Assembly (NCBI RefSeq): GCF_030124145.1
Contig: NZ_JASKMS010000028.1
Coordinates: 55,404 to 119,403, forward strand
Direction of reading: 5' to 3'
Source: Streptomyces sp. 378
Lineage (GTDB): Bacteria; Actinomycetota; Actinomycetes; Streptomycetales; Streptomycetaceae
DNA length: 64,000 nucleotides
Made by a program: the position numbers and the translations under genes. Positions 33,637 through 42,290 of this stretch are shown here, in pieces; position 1 is the first letter of the stretch; every line of letters begins with the position of its first letter. Below the pieces are notes generated by a model. The model worked only from the letters and a program-made list of their open reading frames with translations. It was not told the DNA's origin and did not search any database.

Positions 33637-33643
33637 CTGAGGC

Positions 33644-34405
33644 ATGGCCGACGCACCGTACAAGCTGATCCTCCTCCGCCATGGCGAGAGCGAGTGGAAC
33701 GCGAAGAACCTGTTCACCGGCTGGGTGGACGTCAATCTCAACGAGAAGGGCGAGAAGGAGGCGGTCCGCGGTGGCGAGCTCCTGAAGGACGCCGATCTCC
33801 TCCCCGACGTGGTCCACACCTCCCTCCAGAAGCGCGCGATCCGCACGGCCCAGCTGGCCCTGGAGGCCGCGGACCGCCTCTGGATCCCGGTCCACCGCTC
33901 GTGGCGCCTGAACGAACGCCACTACGGCGCCCTCCAGGGCAAGGACAAGGCCCAGACCCTCGCCGAGTTCGGCGAGGAGCAGTTCATGCTGTGGCGCCGG
34001 TCCTACGACACCCCGCCCCCGCCGCTGGACATCGACGCCGAGTACTCCCAGTTCTCCGACCCGCGCTACGCGACCCTCCCGCCGGAGCTGCGCCCGCGCA
34101 CGGAGTGCCTGAAGGACGTCGTCGTCCGCATGCTCCCGTACTGGTTCGACGCGATCGTCCCCGACCTGCTGACCGGCCGCACGGTCCTGGTCGCGGCCCA
34201 CGGCAACTCGCTCCGCGCCCTGGTCAAGCACCTGGACGGCATCTCCGACGCGGACATCGCGGGCCTCAACATCCCCACCGGCATCCCGCTCTCCTACGAA
34301 CTCGACGCCGAGTTCAAGCCCCTGAACCCGGGCGGCACCTACCTGGACCCGGACGCGGCAGCGGCCGCCATCGAGGCGGTCAAGAACCAGGGCAAGAAGA
34401 AGTAA
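33644..34405 (+). CDS. gpmA: 2,3-bisphosphoglycerate-dependent phosphoglycerate mutase
   Basis: 253 residues; glycolysis/gluconeogenesis, interconverts 3- and 2-phosphoglycerate. Catalytic LLRHGESEWN (His that is phosphorylated) near residue 11, substrate loop NERHYGALQG, and the second histidine in VAAHGNSLRALVKHL. A strong terminator follows. Confidence 0.95.
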   Translation: MADAPYKLILLRHGESEWNAKNLFTGWVDVNLNEKGEKEAVRGGELLKDADLLPDVVHTSLQKRAIRTAQLALEAADRLWIPVHRSWRLNERHYGALQGKDKAQTLAEFGEEQFMLWRRSYDTPPPPLDIDAEYSQFSDPRYATLPPELRPRTECLKDVVVRMLPYWFDAIVPDLLTGRTVLVAAHGNSLRALVKHLDGISDADIAGLNIPTGIPLSYELDAEFKPLNPGGTYLDPDAAAAAIEAVKNQGKKK

Positions 34406-34416
34406 GCAGCGCTGAA

Positions 34417-34457
34417 GAAGCCCCCTGCCTGCGGGTTGTCCGCTGGTAGGGGGCTTC
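34417..34457 (+). terminator. terminator after gpmA
   Basis: Arms GAAGCCCCCT and AGGGGGCTTC around a 21-nt partly paired loop; lies between convergent genes. Confidence 0.75.
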
Positions 34458-34481
34458 GCAAGCCTCCGGCGCACTCACCAG

Positions 34482-35084
34482 TCAGGCAAGGGAGTTGTTT
34501 CCCTCGTCGGAACGTGGACCCTCGGGGCCGAGGCGATACTCGTCCCGCTCGCGCCAGCCTTTCCCGTCCCAGGTGATGAGTTGCACCGTGTCGACCTCGC
34601 ACCGCAGCGGCAGCAGTGGTGCGAGGTCGGACTGCAATGTGTCGTACGCCGCGTCCTGGGTCGCCGGGCTCTCGTGGTTCGCGATCGTCAGGTGGGGGTC
34701 GAGGCCGGGGCCGAAGATCCCCCGGTACGGCACCAGTTCGGGCCAGCGCCGGGTGAGGTCCGTGGTGAGGGCCTTGACCGGGGCGTGAGGGTGCGGGTCG
34801 AGGTAGAGGACACCGGGGTAACGGCCGAAGCCGGCGAACGTCAGGGTGAACGGAGGGTGCCCGGCGAGGATGCCGGACAGGTCGCGGTGGGCCGGGTCGT
34901 CCAGACGGCTTTCGTGCACGAACGGATAGAGCACCGTCACATGGGCCGGGAATCCGGCCCGGACCAGCGGATCGGCCTCCGGAATCCTGATGGTGAGCGC
35001 CGTGTCGCCCGGTATGTCCGGCCACCCGTCCGACGTCCGCTCGCTCCGCGCCCCGCTCTCCTCCGCGATCACCACGCTTCTCAT
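34482..35084 (-). CDS. 2'-5' RNA ligase/cyclic phosphodiesterase-superfamily protein
   Basis: 200 residues; the two HxT/S motifs of the 2H phosphoesterase fold are present at His48-Val-Thr50 (AHVTVLYPF) and His131-Leu-Thr133 (HLTIANHES). Such proteins open 2',3'-cyclic phosphates or join 2'-5' RNA ends. ATG 35084 was chosen from protein length; the ribosome site is weak. Confidence 0.82.
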   Translation of the reverse strand: MRSVVIAEESGARSERTSDGWPDIPGDTALTIRIPEADPLVRAGFPAHVTVLYPFVHESRLDDPAHRDLSGILAGHPPFTLTFAGFGRYPGVLYLDPHPHAPVKALTTDLTRRWPELVPYRGIFGPGLDPHLTIANHESPATQDAAYDTLQSDLAPLLPLRCEVDTVQLITWDGKGWRERDEYRLGPEGPRSDEGNNSLA

Positions 35085-35357
35085 GATCACAGGAGTGTTG
35101 ACGGGGGTCTTCCACGACGTGGGAAGAAGCCCAGCCCTCCAACCCCCGCCCTCCAACCCCCGCCCTGTCCTCTCCTCATGGTGCTTGTTCGGACGGCCAC
35201 GTCGACATCGCATCGACATCGCGGGATGCGGACGCCTGACGGGCATGGGCTGATGGTCGAGGCCGCGCAAATCGGCTGACAGCCCGAAGCCGGGCAGGTC
35301 CCGACCGGGCCCCGATATTCGGTGGCGGCCCGGCCCCGCCCGGTCCACCATGCCCGC
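35085..35357. other. 273-bp gene-free interval
   Basis: Contains two copies of a 16-bp C-rich direct repeat (CCCTCCAACCCCCGCC, near 35136-35168) and a short TCGACATCGC duplication; no gene seen. Confidence 0.4.
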
Positions 35358-35486
35358 ATGGCCTCAGGCGAGCACACCGGCGAAGCAGTGGCGTCCGCAG
35401 CCTCGGATCCGACTCGGTGGACACGGGCGACCGTCTACCCGGACATGTGGGTCGACCCCGAGATCGACGGCCGCGTCGGGCAGTGA
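35358..35486 (+). pseudogene. N-terminal remnant of a DinB/DUF664-type gene
   Basis: A 42-codon frame, MASGEHTGEAVAS then RWTRATVYPDMWVDPEIDG, ends abruptly at TGA. The TRATVYPDMWVDP sequence is the usual start of Streptomyces DinB (mycothiol-dependent transferase-like) proteins of about 170-200 residues, but the four-helix bundle that should follow is absent. I read it as a truncated copy; the family call is from recalled pattern. Confidence 0.45.
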
Positions 35487-35594
35487 GCCCCCTCCGGAAA
35501 AAACTTCGGGGGCGATGTCGAGAACCCGCGCCCGGCTCCGTCCCCGGGGTGAAGGCGGCCAAGATGGGTCGCACCAGCACCGAGGAGAACCACG

Positions 35595-36002
35595 ATGGCC
35601 AAGTACCTGCTTCTGAAGCACTACCGCGGCGCCCCGGCGGCGGTCAACGACGTACCCATGGACCGGTGGACGCCGGAGGAGATCTCGGCCCACGTGCAGT
35701 ACATGCAGGACTTCGCGGCGCGGCTCGAGAAGACCGGAGAGTTCGTCGACGGCCAGGCGCTCGCCCCCGAGGGTGCGTGGGTCCGGTACGACGGTGAGGG
35801 GCGTCCGCCGGTCACCGACGGCCCGTTCGCCGAGACCAAGGACCTCATCGCCGGCTGGATGATCATCGACGTCGACGGCTACGACCGTGCCGTCGAGCTG
35901 GCCGGCGAGCTGTCGGCGGCCCCCGGGGCGGGCGGCAAGCCGATCCACGAGTGGCTCGAGGTGCGCCCCTTCCTCACCACGCCCCCCACCATCACGGAGT
36001 GA
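35595..36002 (+). CDS. YciI/DGPF-domain protein
   Basis: 135 residues; KYLLLKHYRG start and the family hallmark DGPFAETKDLIAGW. DGPF proteins accompany ECF42 sigma factors throughout actinobacteria and proteobacteria, as here. Biochemical role unknown; proposed as ligand-binding or accessory proteins. AGGAG ribosome site upstream. Confidence 0.87.
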   Translation: MAKYLLLKHYRGAPAAVNDVPMDRWTPEEISAHVQYMQDFAARLEKTGEFVDGQALAPEGAWVRYDGEGRPPVTDGPFAETKDLIAGWMIIDVDGYDRAVELAGELSAAPGAGGKPIHEWLEVRPFLTTPPTITE

Positions 36003-36010
36003 CCCCACCC

Positions 36011-37155
36011 ATGGACGAGGCGCTGCTGCGCAGCTCACACCCGGCGTGCTCACGATCCTCGTCCGCCGCGGAGCCGACTTCGCGGCGGCCGAGGACGCCG
36101 TGCAGGAGGCGCTGATCGAGGCGCTGCGCGTCTGGCCCGCCGATCAGCCGCGCGACGCCAAGGGCTGGCTGGTCACCGTGGCCTGGCGCAAGTTCCTCGA
36201 TCAGTCGCGGGCCGACAGCGCCCGCCGCCGGCGTGAGAACCTCGTCGAGGAGGAACCGGCGCCCGGGCCCACGCCCGACGTGGACGACACGCTCCAGCTC
36301 TACTTCCTGTGCGCCCACCCCTCGCTGACGCCGTCGTCGGCGGTCGCGCTCACCCTGCGCGCCGTCGGCGGTCTCACCACACGGCAGATCGCCCAGGCCT
36401 ACCTGGTTCCCGAGGCGACGATGGCGCAGCGCATCAGCCGCGCCAAGCGCACCGTCTCCGACGTGCGGTTCGAGCAGCCCGGCGATGTCGCCACCGTGCT
36501 GCGTGTCCTCTACCTGGTCTTCAACGAGGGCTACTCCGGCGACGTCGACCTCGCCGCCGAGGCCATCCGGCTCACCCGGCAGCTCGCGGCCCGGATCGAC
36601 CACCCCGAGGTGGCCGGGCTGCTCGCCCTCATGCTGCTCCACCACGCCCGGCGCGCCGCCCGTACCGCACCCGACGGCAGCCTGGTGCCGCTCGCCGAGC
36701 AGGACCGCGGCCGGTGGAACACGTGTCTGATCGCCGAGGGCGTCACGATCCTCCAGGCGGCCCTGGCCCGCGACCGGCTGGGCGAGTTCCAGGCGCAGGC
36801 CGCCATCGCGGCCCTCCACGCGGACGCGCCGACCGCCGAGGAGACCGACTGGGTGCAGATCGTCGAGTGGTACGACGAGCTCGCGCGTCTGACCGACAGT
36901 CCCGTGGTGCGGCTCAACCGGGCGGTGGCAGTCGGCGAGGCCGACGGCCCGCGGGCCGGCCTCGCGGCGCTCGCGGCCCTGGACGACTCGCTGCCCCGCC
37001 ACACCGCGGTGGCGGCATACCTCCACGAGCGCGACGGCGACCTGGACACGGCGGCCCGGCTGTACGCCGAGGCGGCGCACAAGGCTCCCCACCTCGCCGA
37101 ACGCGACTACCTGACCCGCCAGGCGGCCCGCCTCAACGCCGGCCGGCGCCGCTGA
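36011..37155 (+). CDS. ECF42-type RNA polymerase sigma factor with apparent 1-nt deletion near its start
   Basis: The protein body (VLTILVRRGADFAAAEDAVQEAL ... ) has sigma region 2, region 4 (TTRQIAQAYLVPEATMAQRISRAKR) and the long C-terminal TPR-like extension with TDWVQIVEWYDELARL and the end typical of ECF42. The expected start ATG 36011 encodes MDEALLRS, but the continuation LTPGVLTIL is in another frame: 23 instead of 24 nt separate the ATG from CTC at 36034. Only GTG 36046 can start the main frame, dropping about 12 residues. Either a real mutation, a base-call error, or start at the GTG. Confidence 0.75.
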
Positions 37156-37195
37156 CGGGCCGCGTGCGGCGGCAGGTCACCGCACCGTCAGCGGC
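37148..37195. terminator. shared stem at convergent gene ends
   Basis: GCCGCTGACGG and CCGTCAGCGGC form a perfect 11-bp stem; the left arm overlaps the ECF42 stop and the right arm is the last codons of the DUF4242 gene. Confidence 0.45.
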
Positions 37196-37428
37196 ACGGG
37201 GTGCACCTCGTCCGCCTTGTGCCCGGCGCGCTCGTGAATGCGCTGGACCGCTTCGGCCGAGGGGGCCTCGGAGAGGCAGTAGACGTGCCCGGACTCCGGG
37301 TCCGCCCAGGCCATCTCGAAGTGGACCTGCTCGTCCTTCTCAATCGCGAGGTCCGCGTTGTGGGCTTCACGCAGCTGTTCTTCCGTGATGCCTTCCATGC
37401 CGCGATGTACATCCATGAACTTGGGCAT
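37177..37428 (-). CDS. DUF4242 nickel-binding protein (SCO4226-like)
   Basis: 83 residues, nearly identical in pattern to S. coelicolor SCO4226 (MxxFMDVHRGM, EQLREAHNADLAIEKDE, HFEMAWADPESG, HKADEVHPVPL), a dimeric ferredoxin-like-fold protein whose structure shows nickel bound by surface histidines. ATG 37428 with AAGGAG upstream. Role may be nickel storage or delivery. A Cys-rich peptide gene lies upstream on the same strand. Confidence 0.82.
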   Translation of the reverse strand: MPKFMDVHRGMEGITEEQLREAHNADLAIEKDEQVHFEMAWADPESGHVYCLSEAPSAEAVQRIHERAGHKADEVHPVPLTVR

Positions 37429-37606
37429 GCCTCGGGTCTCCTTCCTGGCACGGCGCTCGCCCGCGCCACCTTGCCTCCCCTTCATGCTCCGCCCGTAGGG
37501 CCACCCGGGCGACTCCAGGCCCGCGGTCCAAGGTCCACGGCCCGACGCCGTAGGGCCCCGGCGACACCGCCGGAGCCCTACAGGTTCCGCGAACAACGTG
37601 CCGGCG

Positions 37607-37762
37607 TCAGCCGCACTGGCAAGGGCTGCCCGACTGGCAGCCGCAACCGCACCCCGATCCGCAGCCGCACGCGGCGATCAGGGGCAGGCTCCTGATTTCG
37701 GCGGGCTGCTCGGTCTCGCGCTGCCGGGCGGGGTCGGGCGTGGTGCTGGGGGATTCGGACAT
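37607..37762 (-). CDS. Cys-rich small protein, metallothionein-like tail
   Basis: 51 residues; GAGGAGGGA ribosome site before ATG 37762. After a Ser/Thr/Pro/Glu-rich N-terminus the tail reads AACGCGSGCGCGCQSGSPCQCG, seven cysteines in 20 residues with C-G-C and C-x-C spacing, typical of soft-metal binding. It could alternatively be a leader-type peptide. It is followed by the DUF4242 nickel-binding gene in the same orientation. Family not recognised. Confidence 0.6.
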   Translation of the reverse strand: MSESPSTTPDPARQRETEQPAEIRSLPLIAACGCGSGCGCGCQSGSPCQCG

Positions 37763-37857
37763 GGGTCCCTCCTCGAGGCTGGTGCCTGTGCCCATTGGAC
37801 GCCCGTCCCGCTGGGCGCATCAACGGCGCACTGAGGCGCCCGCGCGCCCCAGCCGGT

Positions 37858-38343
37858 CCCCGCCCGCCCCCGGCAGCAAGACGCGTCCGCCCCGGGCTGG
37901 GAGACCGGTCCGCCCCGGCTGGGCAGCCGGTCCGTCCCCGGCCGGGACACCTGTCCGTCCGCCCTCCACCGCGAGCGGCGCGGGCACCGGCCGCGCCGGC
38001 GACCGGTCCGCCCTCACCGGGAGACCCGTCCATCCGGGCCGGTCCCCGGCACCCGCCCCACCGGCGCCCGCCCCCGGCGCGGCACGGCGCCCTGGCCGAT
38101 CCCCGCCCGCCCCCGGCAGCAAGACGCGTCCGCCCCGGTCCGGGAGACCGGTCCGCCCCGGCTGGGCAGCCGGTCCGCCCCCGGCCGGGAGACGCCTCAG
38201 CCCCCAACCGGAGACCGGTCCGCCCTCACCGAGAGACCCGTCCGCCCGGGCCGGTCCCCGGCACCCGCCCCACCGGCACCCGCCCCCGGGGCGCGGCGCG
38301 GCGCCCGGGCCGGTCCCCGGTGCCCCCCGGCTCGGCGCCCCGT
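37858..38343. repeat. 243-bp imperfect tandem duplication
   Basis: Two units (37858-38100 and 38101-38343) start with the same CCCCGCCCGCCCCCGGCAGC and include shared blocks such as GCAAGACGCGTCCGCC and GCTGGGCAGCCGGTCCG; internally they hold smaller CCGGTCCGCCCCGG motifs. The second unit ends at the phoU stop. Confidence 0.8.
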
Positions 38344-39044
38344 CAGGCGCTCTCCGCCCCCGAGACCGCCTGGATCTCCGGCTGCGCATCCGCCTGGAGC
38401 TCGTCGGCGTGCTCGCCCGTCACCAGGTACACCACGCGCTTGGCGACCGACACCGCGTGGTCGGCGAACCGCTCGTAGTAGCGGCCCAGCAGCGTCACGT
38501 CCACGGCCGTCTCGATGCCGTGCTTCCAGCGGTCGTCCATCAGGTGCTGGAACAGGGTGCGGTGCAGCAGGTCCATCTCGTCGTCGTCCTGCTCCAGCTG
38601 GAGCGCCAGGTCGACGTCCTTGGTGATGATCACCTCGGCGGCCTTCGCCATCAGGCGCTGCGCGAGCTGGCCCATCTCCAGGATCGTGGCGTGCAGGTCG
38701 CTCGGGACCGCGCGGTTCGGGTAGCGCAGGCGCGCGAGCTTCGCCACGTGCTGGGCGAGGTCGCCCGAGCGCTCCAGGTCGGCCGACATCCGCAGCGACG
38801 TGACGACGATGCGCAGATCCGTCGCCACCGGCTGCTGACGGGCCAGCAGGGCTATGGCCCGGGCCTCCAGGTCGTGCTGGAGCTCGTCGACCTTCTGGTC
38901 GGCCTCGATGACGTTCTCGGCCAGCTTCAGATCGGAGTCGAGCATGGCGGTCGTGGCGCGCCCGATCGCCGACCCGACCAGCCGGGCCATCTCCACCAGA
39001 CCGTCGCCGATCGAGTCCAGTTCCTCGTGGTACGCGTCCCGCAT
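38343..39044 (-). CDS. phoU: phosphate-specific transport regulator PhoU
   Basis: 233 residues, two three-helix PhoU bundles with the metal-binding E/D-x3-D motifs (VADLERSGDLAQHV-type in each half: MSADLERSGDLAQHV, YYERFADHAVSV). Represses the PhoR-PhoP system when phosphate is ample. Start at MRDAYHEEL. Divergent from phoR over a PHO box. Confidence 0.95.
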   Translation of the reverse strand: MRDAYHEELDSIGDGLVEMARLVGSAIGRATTAMLDSDLKLAENVIEADQKVDELQHDLEARAIALLARQQPVATDLRIVVTSLRMSADLERSGDLAQHVAKLARLRYPNRAVPSDLHATILEMGQLAQRLMAKAAEVIITKDVDLALQLEQDDDEMDLLHRTLFQHLMDDRWKHGIETAVDVTLLGRYYERFADHAVSVAKRVVYLVTGEHADELQADAQPEIQAVSGAESA

Positions 39045-39183
39045 CAGGCTTTCCCTCTCGTGCGTCTCAGTCAGGGGTCCAAGGGCCGGGGCCACCGGTC
39101 AACCGGCGGTACGACCGTCGTACTACCAACGGTCCGAACCCCACGCTCCCACGTTCCGGCCCGTACGCGTCCGTTTCCGTCAT

Positions 39184-39216
39184 CCCAAATGAACCAATAC
39201 TGGCTCCAAGGTGAAC
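39184..39216 (-). promoter_or_regulatory. PHO box (PhoP-binding direct repeats) between phoU and phoR
   Basis: Read on the minus strand, three contiguous 11-bp units GTTCACCTTGG, AGCCAGTATTG, GTTCATTTGGG; units 1 and 3 match the GTTCACC consensus. Same location as in the S. coelicolor phoU-phoRP bidirectional promoter. Confidence 0.75.
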
Positions 39217-39277
39217 TCTGGGCGACGAGTGTTCGAGCTCGCACCCCGACGGCTGTGGAGGGTGCCCGAGCCATGCC

Positions 39278-39283
39278 TAACCT
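39278..39283 (+). promoter_or_regulatory. leaderless -10 box (TAACCT) of phoR
   Basis: Ends 6 nt before ATG 39290. Confidence 0.55.
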
Positions 39284-39289
39284 GGGTGC

Positions 39290-40582
39290 ATGGACGTGAA
39301 CGCGGCGGTCGCCGCAGCGGCAGCGATCGCCGGGGTGCTCACCGGCGTCATCGCCATGCTCGCGTTCCGCTGGAGTGAGCGCGAGCAGAGCCGCCCCACC
39401 CGTAGCTCCCTGCACACCGACGCGGTCCTTCCGCCGGGCGTGGACACGGTCCTGTCGGTCCTCAGGTCGTCGGCCGTCGTTCTCGACGAGGCGGACGCCG
39501 TGGTCAAGGCCAGCTCGGCGGCGTACGCCCTCGGCCTGGTCCGCGGCGGCAAGCTCGCTGTCGAGCCGATGCTGCGGATGGCCCGGGACACCAGGCGGGA
39601 CGGCGAGATACGCCAGGTCGAGCTGGATCTGCCACGGCGCGGCACCGGACGCGGAGAGGCCCTGGCCGTCTCCGCGCGGGTCGCGCCGCTCGGCTCCCGG
39701 CTGGTGCTGCTGCTCGTGGAGGACCTGACCGAGGCCCGCCGTATCGAGGCCGTCCGGCGCGACTTCGTCGCCAACGTCAGTCACGAGCTGAAGACGCCCG
39801 TCGGTGCCCTCTCGCTGCTCTCCGAGGCCGTGATGGACGCCTCCGAGGACCCCGAGGCGGTCGAGCGGTTCGCCGGGCGCATGCAGATCGAGGCCACCCG
39901 GCTCACGAACCTGGTGCAGGAGCTCATCGACCTGTCCCGGGTGCAGAACGACGACCCGCTGGAGGACGCCGAGCCGGTGCGCGTCGACGAGCTGGTCGCC
40001 GAGGCCGTCGACCGCTGCCGGCACCAGGCCGGCGCCAAGCAGATCACCATGGCCGCGGGAGGCGCCGCCGACCTGAACGTATGGGGAAACCGCGGCCAGC
40101 TCGCCGCCGCCCTCGGCAATCTCGTCGAGAACGCGGTCAACTACTCGCCCGCCCGCACCCGCGTCGGCATAGCGGCCCGCAGGGTGCACGCGCCCGGCGG
40201 GGAACACATCGAGATCGCCGTCACCGACCAGGGCATCGGCATCTCCGACAAGGACAAGGAGCGCATCTTCGAGCGCTTCTACCGCGTCGACCCGGCCCGC
40301 TCCCGTGCCACCGGTGGGACGGGACTGGGGCTGGCGATCGTGAAGCACGTGGCCGCCTCGCACGGCGGGGAGGTCACGGTGTGGAGCGCCGAAGGCCAGG
40401 GCTCCACCTTCACCCTGCGGCTGCCGGAGGCCGGTGCGGCCCGCGACCGCGCACATCAGCAGCCCGCCCGAGAGATACGCGCAGGAGGCGCGGGCCTCGA
40501 CGAGGAGGCCGGGCGGTCCACCCTCACATCCCCCGAATCAACCGCGTACGAAACGCTTCCCGCCCCGGAGGTCCTTCCGTGA
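39290..40582 (+). CDS. phoR: phosphate-sensing histidine kinase PhoR (SenX3-type)
   Basis: 430 residues. One N-terminal membrane helix (about 5-26), a PAS-like region (60-145), phospho-acceptor His165 in NVSHELKTP, then HATPase motifs NLVENAVNY, DQGIGI and GTGLGLAIV. Partner of PhoP: the phoP GTG overlaps the phoR stop. Controls the phosphate-starvation response and, in Streptomyces, antibiotic production. Confidence 0.95.
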   Translation: MDVNAAVAAAAAIAGVLTGVIAMLAFRWSEREQSRPTRSSLHTDAVLPPGVDTVLSVLRSSAVVLDEADAVVKASSAAYALGLVRGGKLAVEPMLRMARDTRRDGEIRQVELDLPRRGTGRGEALAVSARVAPLGSRLVLLLVEDLTEARRIEAVRRDFVANVSHELKTPVGALSLLSEAVMDASEDPEAVERFAGRMQIEATRLTNLVQELIDLSRVQNDDPLEDAEPVRVDELVAEAVDRCRHQAGAKQITMAAGGAADLNVWGNRGQLAAALGNLVENAVNYSPARTRVGIAARRVHAPGGEHIEIAVTDQGIGISDKDKERIFERFYRVDPARSRATGGTGLGLAIVKHVAASHGGEVTVWSAEGQGSTFTLRLPEAGAARDRAHQQPAREIRAGGAGLDEEAGRSTLTSPESTAYETLPAPEVLP

Positions 40583-41259
40583 CCCGTGTGCTCGTCGTCG
40601 AGGACGAGGAGTCCTTCTCCGACGCCCTGTCGTACATGCTCCGCAAAGAGGGCTTCGAGGTCGCCGTCGCGACCACCGGGCCCGACGGACTCGACGAGTT
40701 CGAGCGCAACGGCGCCGACCTCGTCCTCCTCGATCTGATGCTGCCCGGCCTGCCGGGCACCGAGGTGTGCCGTCAGCTGCGCGGTCGTTCCAACGTTCCC
40801 GTGATCATGGTGACCGCCAAGGACAGTGAGATCGACAAGGTCGTCGGTCTGGAGATAGGAGCCGACGACTACGTCACCAAGCCGTTCTCCTCGCGCGAGC
40901 TGGTCGCTCGCATCCGTGCCGTACTGCGCCGCCGCGGCGAGCCCGAGGAGGTCACTCCGGCGGCCCTGGAGGCCGGACCGGTCCGCATGGACGTCGACCG
41001 GCACGTGGTCACCGTCGGCGGCACCAAGATCGACCTGCCGCTGAAGGAGTTCGACCTGCTGGAGATGCTGCTGCGCAACGCGGGCCGGGTGCTCACCCGC
41101 ATGCAGCTCATCGACCGGGTCTGGGGCGCCGACTACGTCGGTGACACCAAGACCCTCGACGTCCACGTCAAGCGCCTGCGCGCCAAGATCGAGCCGGACC
41201 CGGGCGCCCCGCGCTACCTGGTGACGGTCCGCGGTCTCGGTTACAAGTTCGAGCCGTAG
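40579..41259 (+). CDS. phoP: phosphate response regulator PhoP (RegX3-type)
   Basis: 226 residues: receiver domain (Asp9/Glu10, phospho-acceptor Asp52, Thr and Lys of TAK and TKPF) and OmpR-type winged helix (residues about 130-226). GTG 40579 with GGAGG 7 nt upstream overlaps phoR. Binds PHO boxes such as the one at 39184-39216. Confidence 0.96.
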   Translation: MTRVLVVEDEESFSDALSYMLRKEGFEVAVATTGPDGLDEFERNGADLVLLDLMLPGLPGTEVCRQLRGRSNVPVIMVTAKDSEIDKVVGLEIGADDYVTKPFSSRELVARIRAVLRRRGEPEEVTPAALEAGPVRMDVDRHVVTVGGTKIDLPLKEFDLLEMLLRNAGRVLTRMQLIDRVWGADYVGDTKTLDVHVKRLRAKIEPDPGAPRYLVTVRGLGYKFEP

Positions 41260-41276
41260 ACCGGCCGCGCACGACG

Positions 41277-41330
41277 GACGCACGAAGGGCGGGACCTCTC
41301 TCCGGAGAGAGGTCCCGCCCTTCGTGCGTC
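41277..41330. terminator. 54-bp perfect palindrome, bidirectional terminator
   Basis: 27-bp arms pair without a mismatch about 41303/41304 (centre CTCTCTCC/GGAGAGAG), between the convergent phoP and lipoprotein genes. Confidence 0.85.
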
Positions 41331-41333
41331 TGC

Positions 41334-42005
41334 TCAGTGCCCGGCGCCCGCGCTCGCCGAGGCCGCGTCGGTCGGCGTGCCGGACGCCTCGGGGCCACCC
41401 GGCGTCTGGCCGGCGGCGGGGCTCTCCGGCGCGCCCGACTCGCCCTCGGCGGGAGAACCCGACGGCGACGCGGAGGCGCCCGGCGCGGCCGGCACCTCGG
41501 TCGGGCCCCACTCCTTGAAGTAGTGCTCGGCGGGGACGACGAACGCGCGCAGGCTCACGGCACCCGTCTCGCTGAAGGTGAAGGTGACCTTCTGGGCGTT
41601 GCCGTCCTGCACGGCCTCACCGCTGTTCGGCACGATCGCCGTCGCGTTGTCCTTGCCGCCCAGGACCAGGGAGCCGCCGGGCGGGATGCTGAGGCTGCCG
41701 CCCTTGGCGGGCTTGAGCTCGGCGGTCTTGCCGGTGCCGGGGAGGGTGATGGACTCCAGCGTCTCGGCGCTCTCGCCGGAGTTGAAGAAGGTCGCGGAGA
41801 TCGCGGCCGGGCCGGTCGACTCGGGGTCGGGCTGCGTGATCACGATCGCGTTCTGGACCTTGATGTCACCGACGCTCGTGGCCGCGTTGTCCGGCTGGAC
41901 CTGCAGGGTCTGGGCGTTGTTGCCGGCGCCGCACGCGGCGAGCGAGGCGATCGAGAACGCGGTGACGGCGGCGGCGAGGGCACCGCGTCGAAGGCTGCGG
42001 CTCAC
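41334..42005 (-). CDS. secreted lipoprotein
   Basis: 223 residues from GTG 42005: signal peptide with a lipobox (SIASLAAC, lipidated Cys about residue 24), a beta-sandwich domain with FFNSGESAETLESITLPG that resembles copper-chaperone-like/DUF461 folds, and a Ser/Pro/Glu/Gly-rich tail. No metal ligands of the PCuAC type (Met/His) are evident, so no metal role is claimed. AAGGAG lies 11 nt before the start. Confidence 0.7.
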   Translation of the reverse strand: MSRSLRRGALAAAVTAFSIASLAACGAGNNAQTLQVQPDNAATSVGDIKVQNAIVITQPDPESTGPAAISATFFNSGESAETLESITLPGTGKTAELKPAKGGSLSIPPGGSLVLGGKDNATAIVPNSGEAVQDGNAQKVTFTFSETGAVSLRAFVVPAEHYFKEWGPTEVPAAPGASASPSGSPAEGESGAPESPAAGQTPGGPEASGTPTDAASASAGAGH

Positions 42006-42244
42006 GGCGGAGGCAACTCCTTGACTCGAGCGGAGCGGCCGGTGAAGCCGCCCTAAGTGTCTGTCAGCGGGCCTTAGGTTACCGAGCCGTCCCTGCCGCG
42101 CCGCACCCGACCCCCCGGCACCACTGATCCGCGCCCAAGTCGCGGATGACTCCTGCGTCACATTGGGGCGGTGCTCGTCCGCCATTCGCATAAGAGTCCG
42201 GGGCAGTGCCGCAGATTTTCCGTGAAGGAATGCGGGGCCACCTG
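42006..42244. other. left part of the 582-bp gap before carD
   Basis: Promoter side of the lipoprotein gene; no further gene or clear motif seen. Confidence 0.3.
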
Positions 42245-42290
42245 GGAATTGATCACCGGTGGTCCGTCCGGGCGGCTCGTGATCAATTCC
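42245..42290. promoter_or_regulatory. inverted repeat GGAATTGATCAC-N22-GTGATCAATTCC
   Basis: Perfect 12-bp arms 300 bp upstream of carD and 240 bp upstream of the divergent lipoprotein gene; could be a regulator site or a hairpin for either transcript. Confidence 0.5.

Noticed and set aside
37740..39299. 519-codon plus-strand frame across the 243-bp repeats and antisense to phoU
   Set aside because: Composition artefact; phoU on the other strand is certain.
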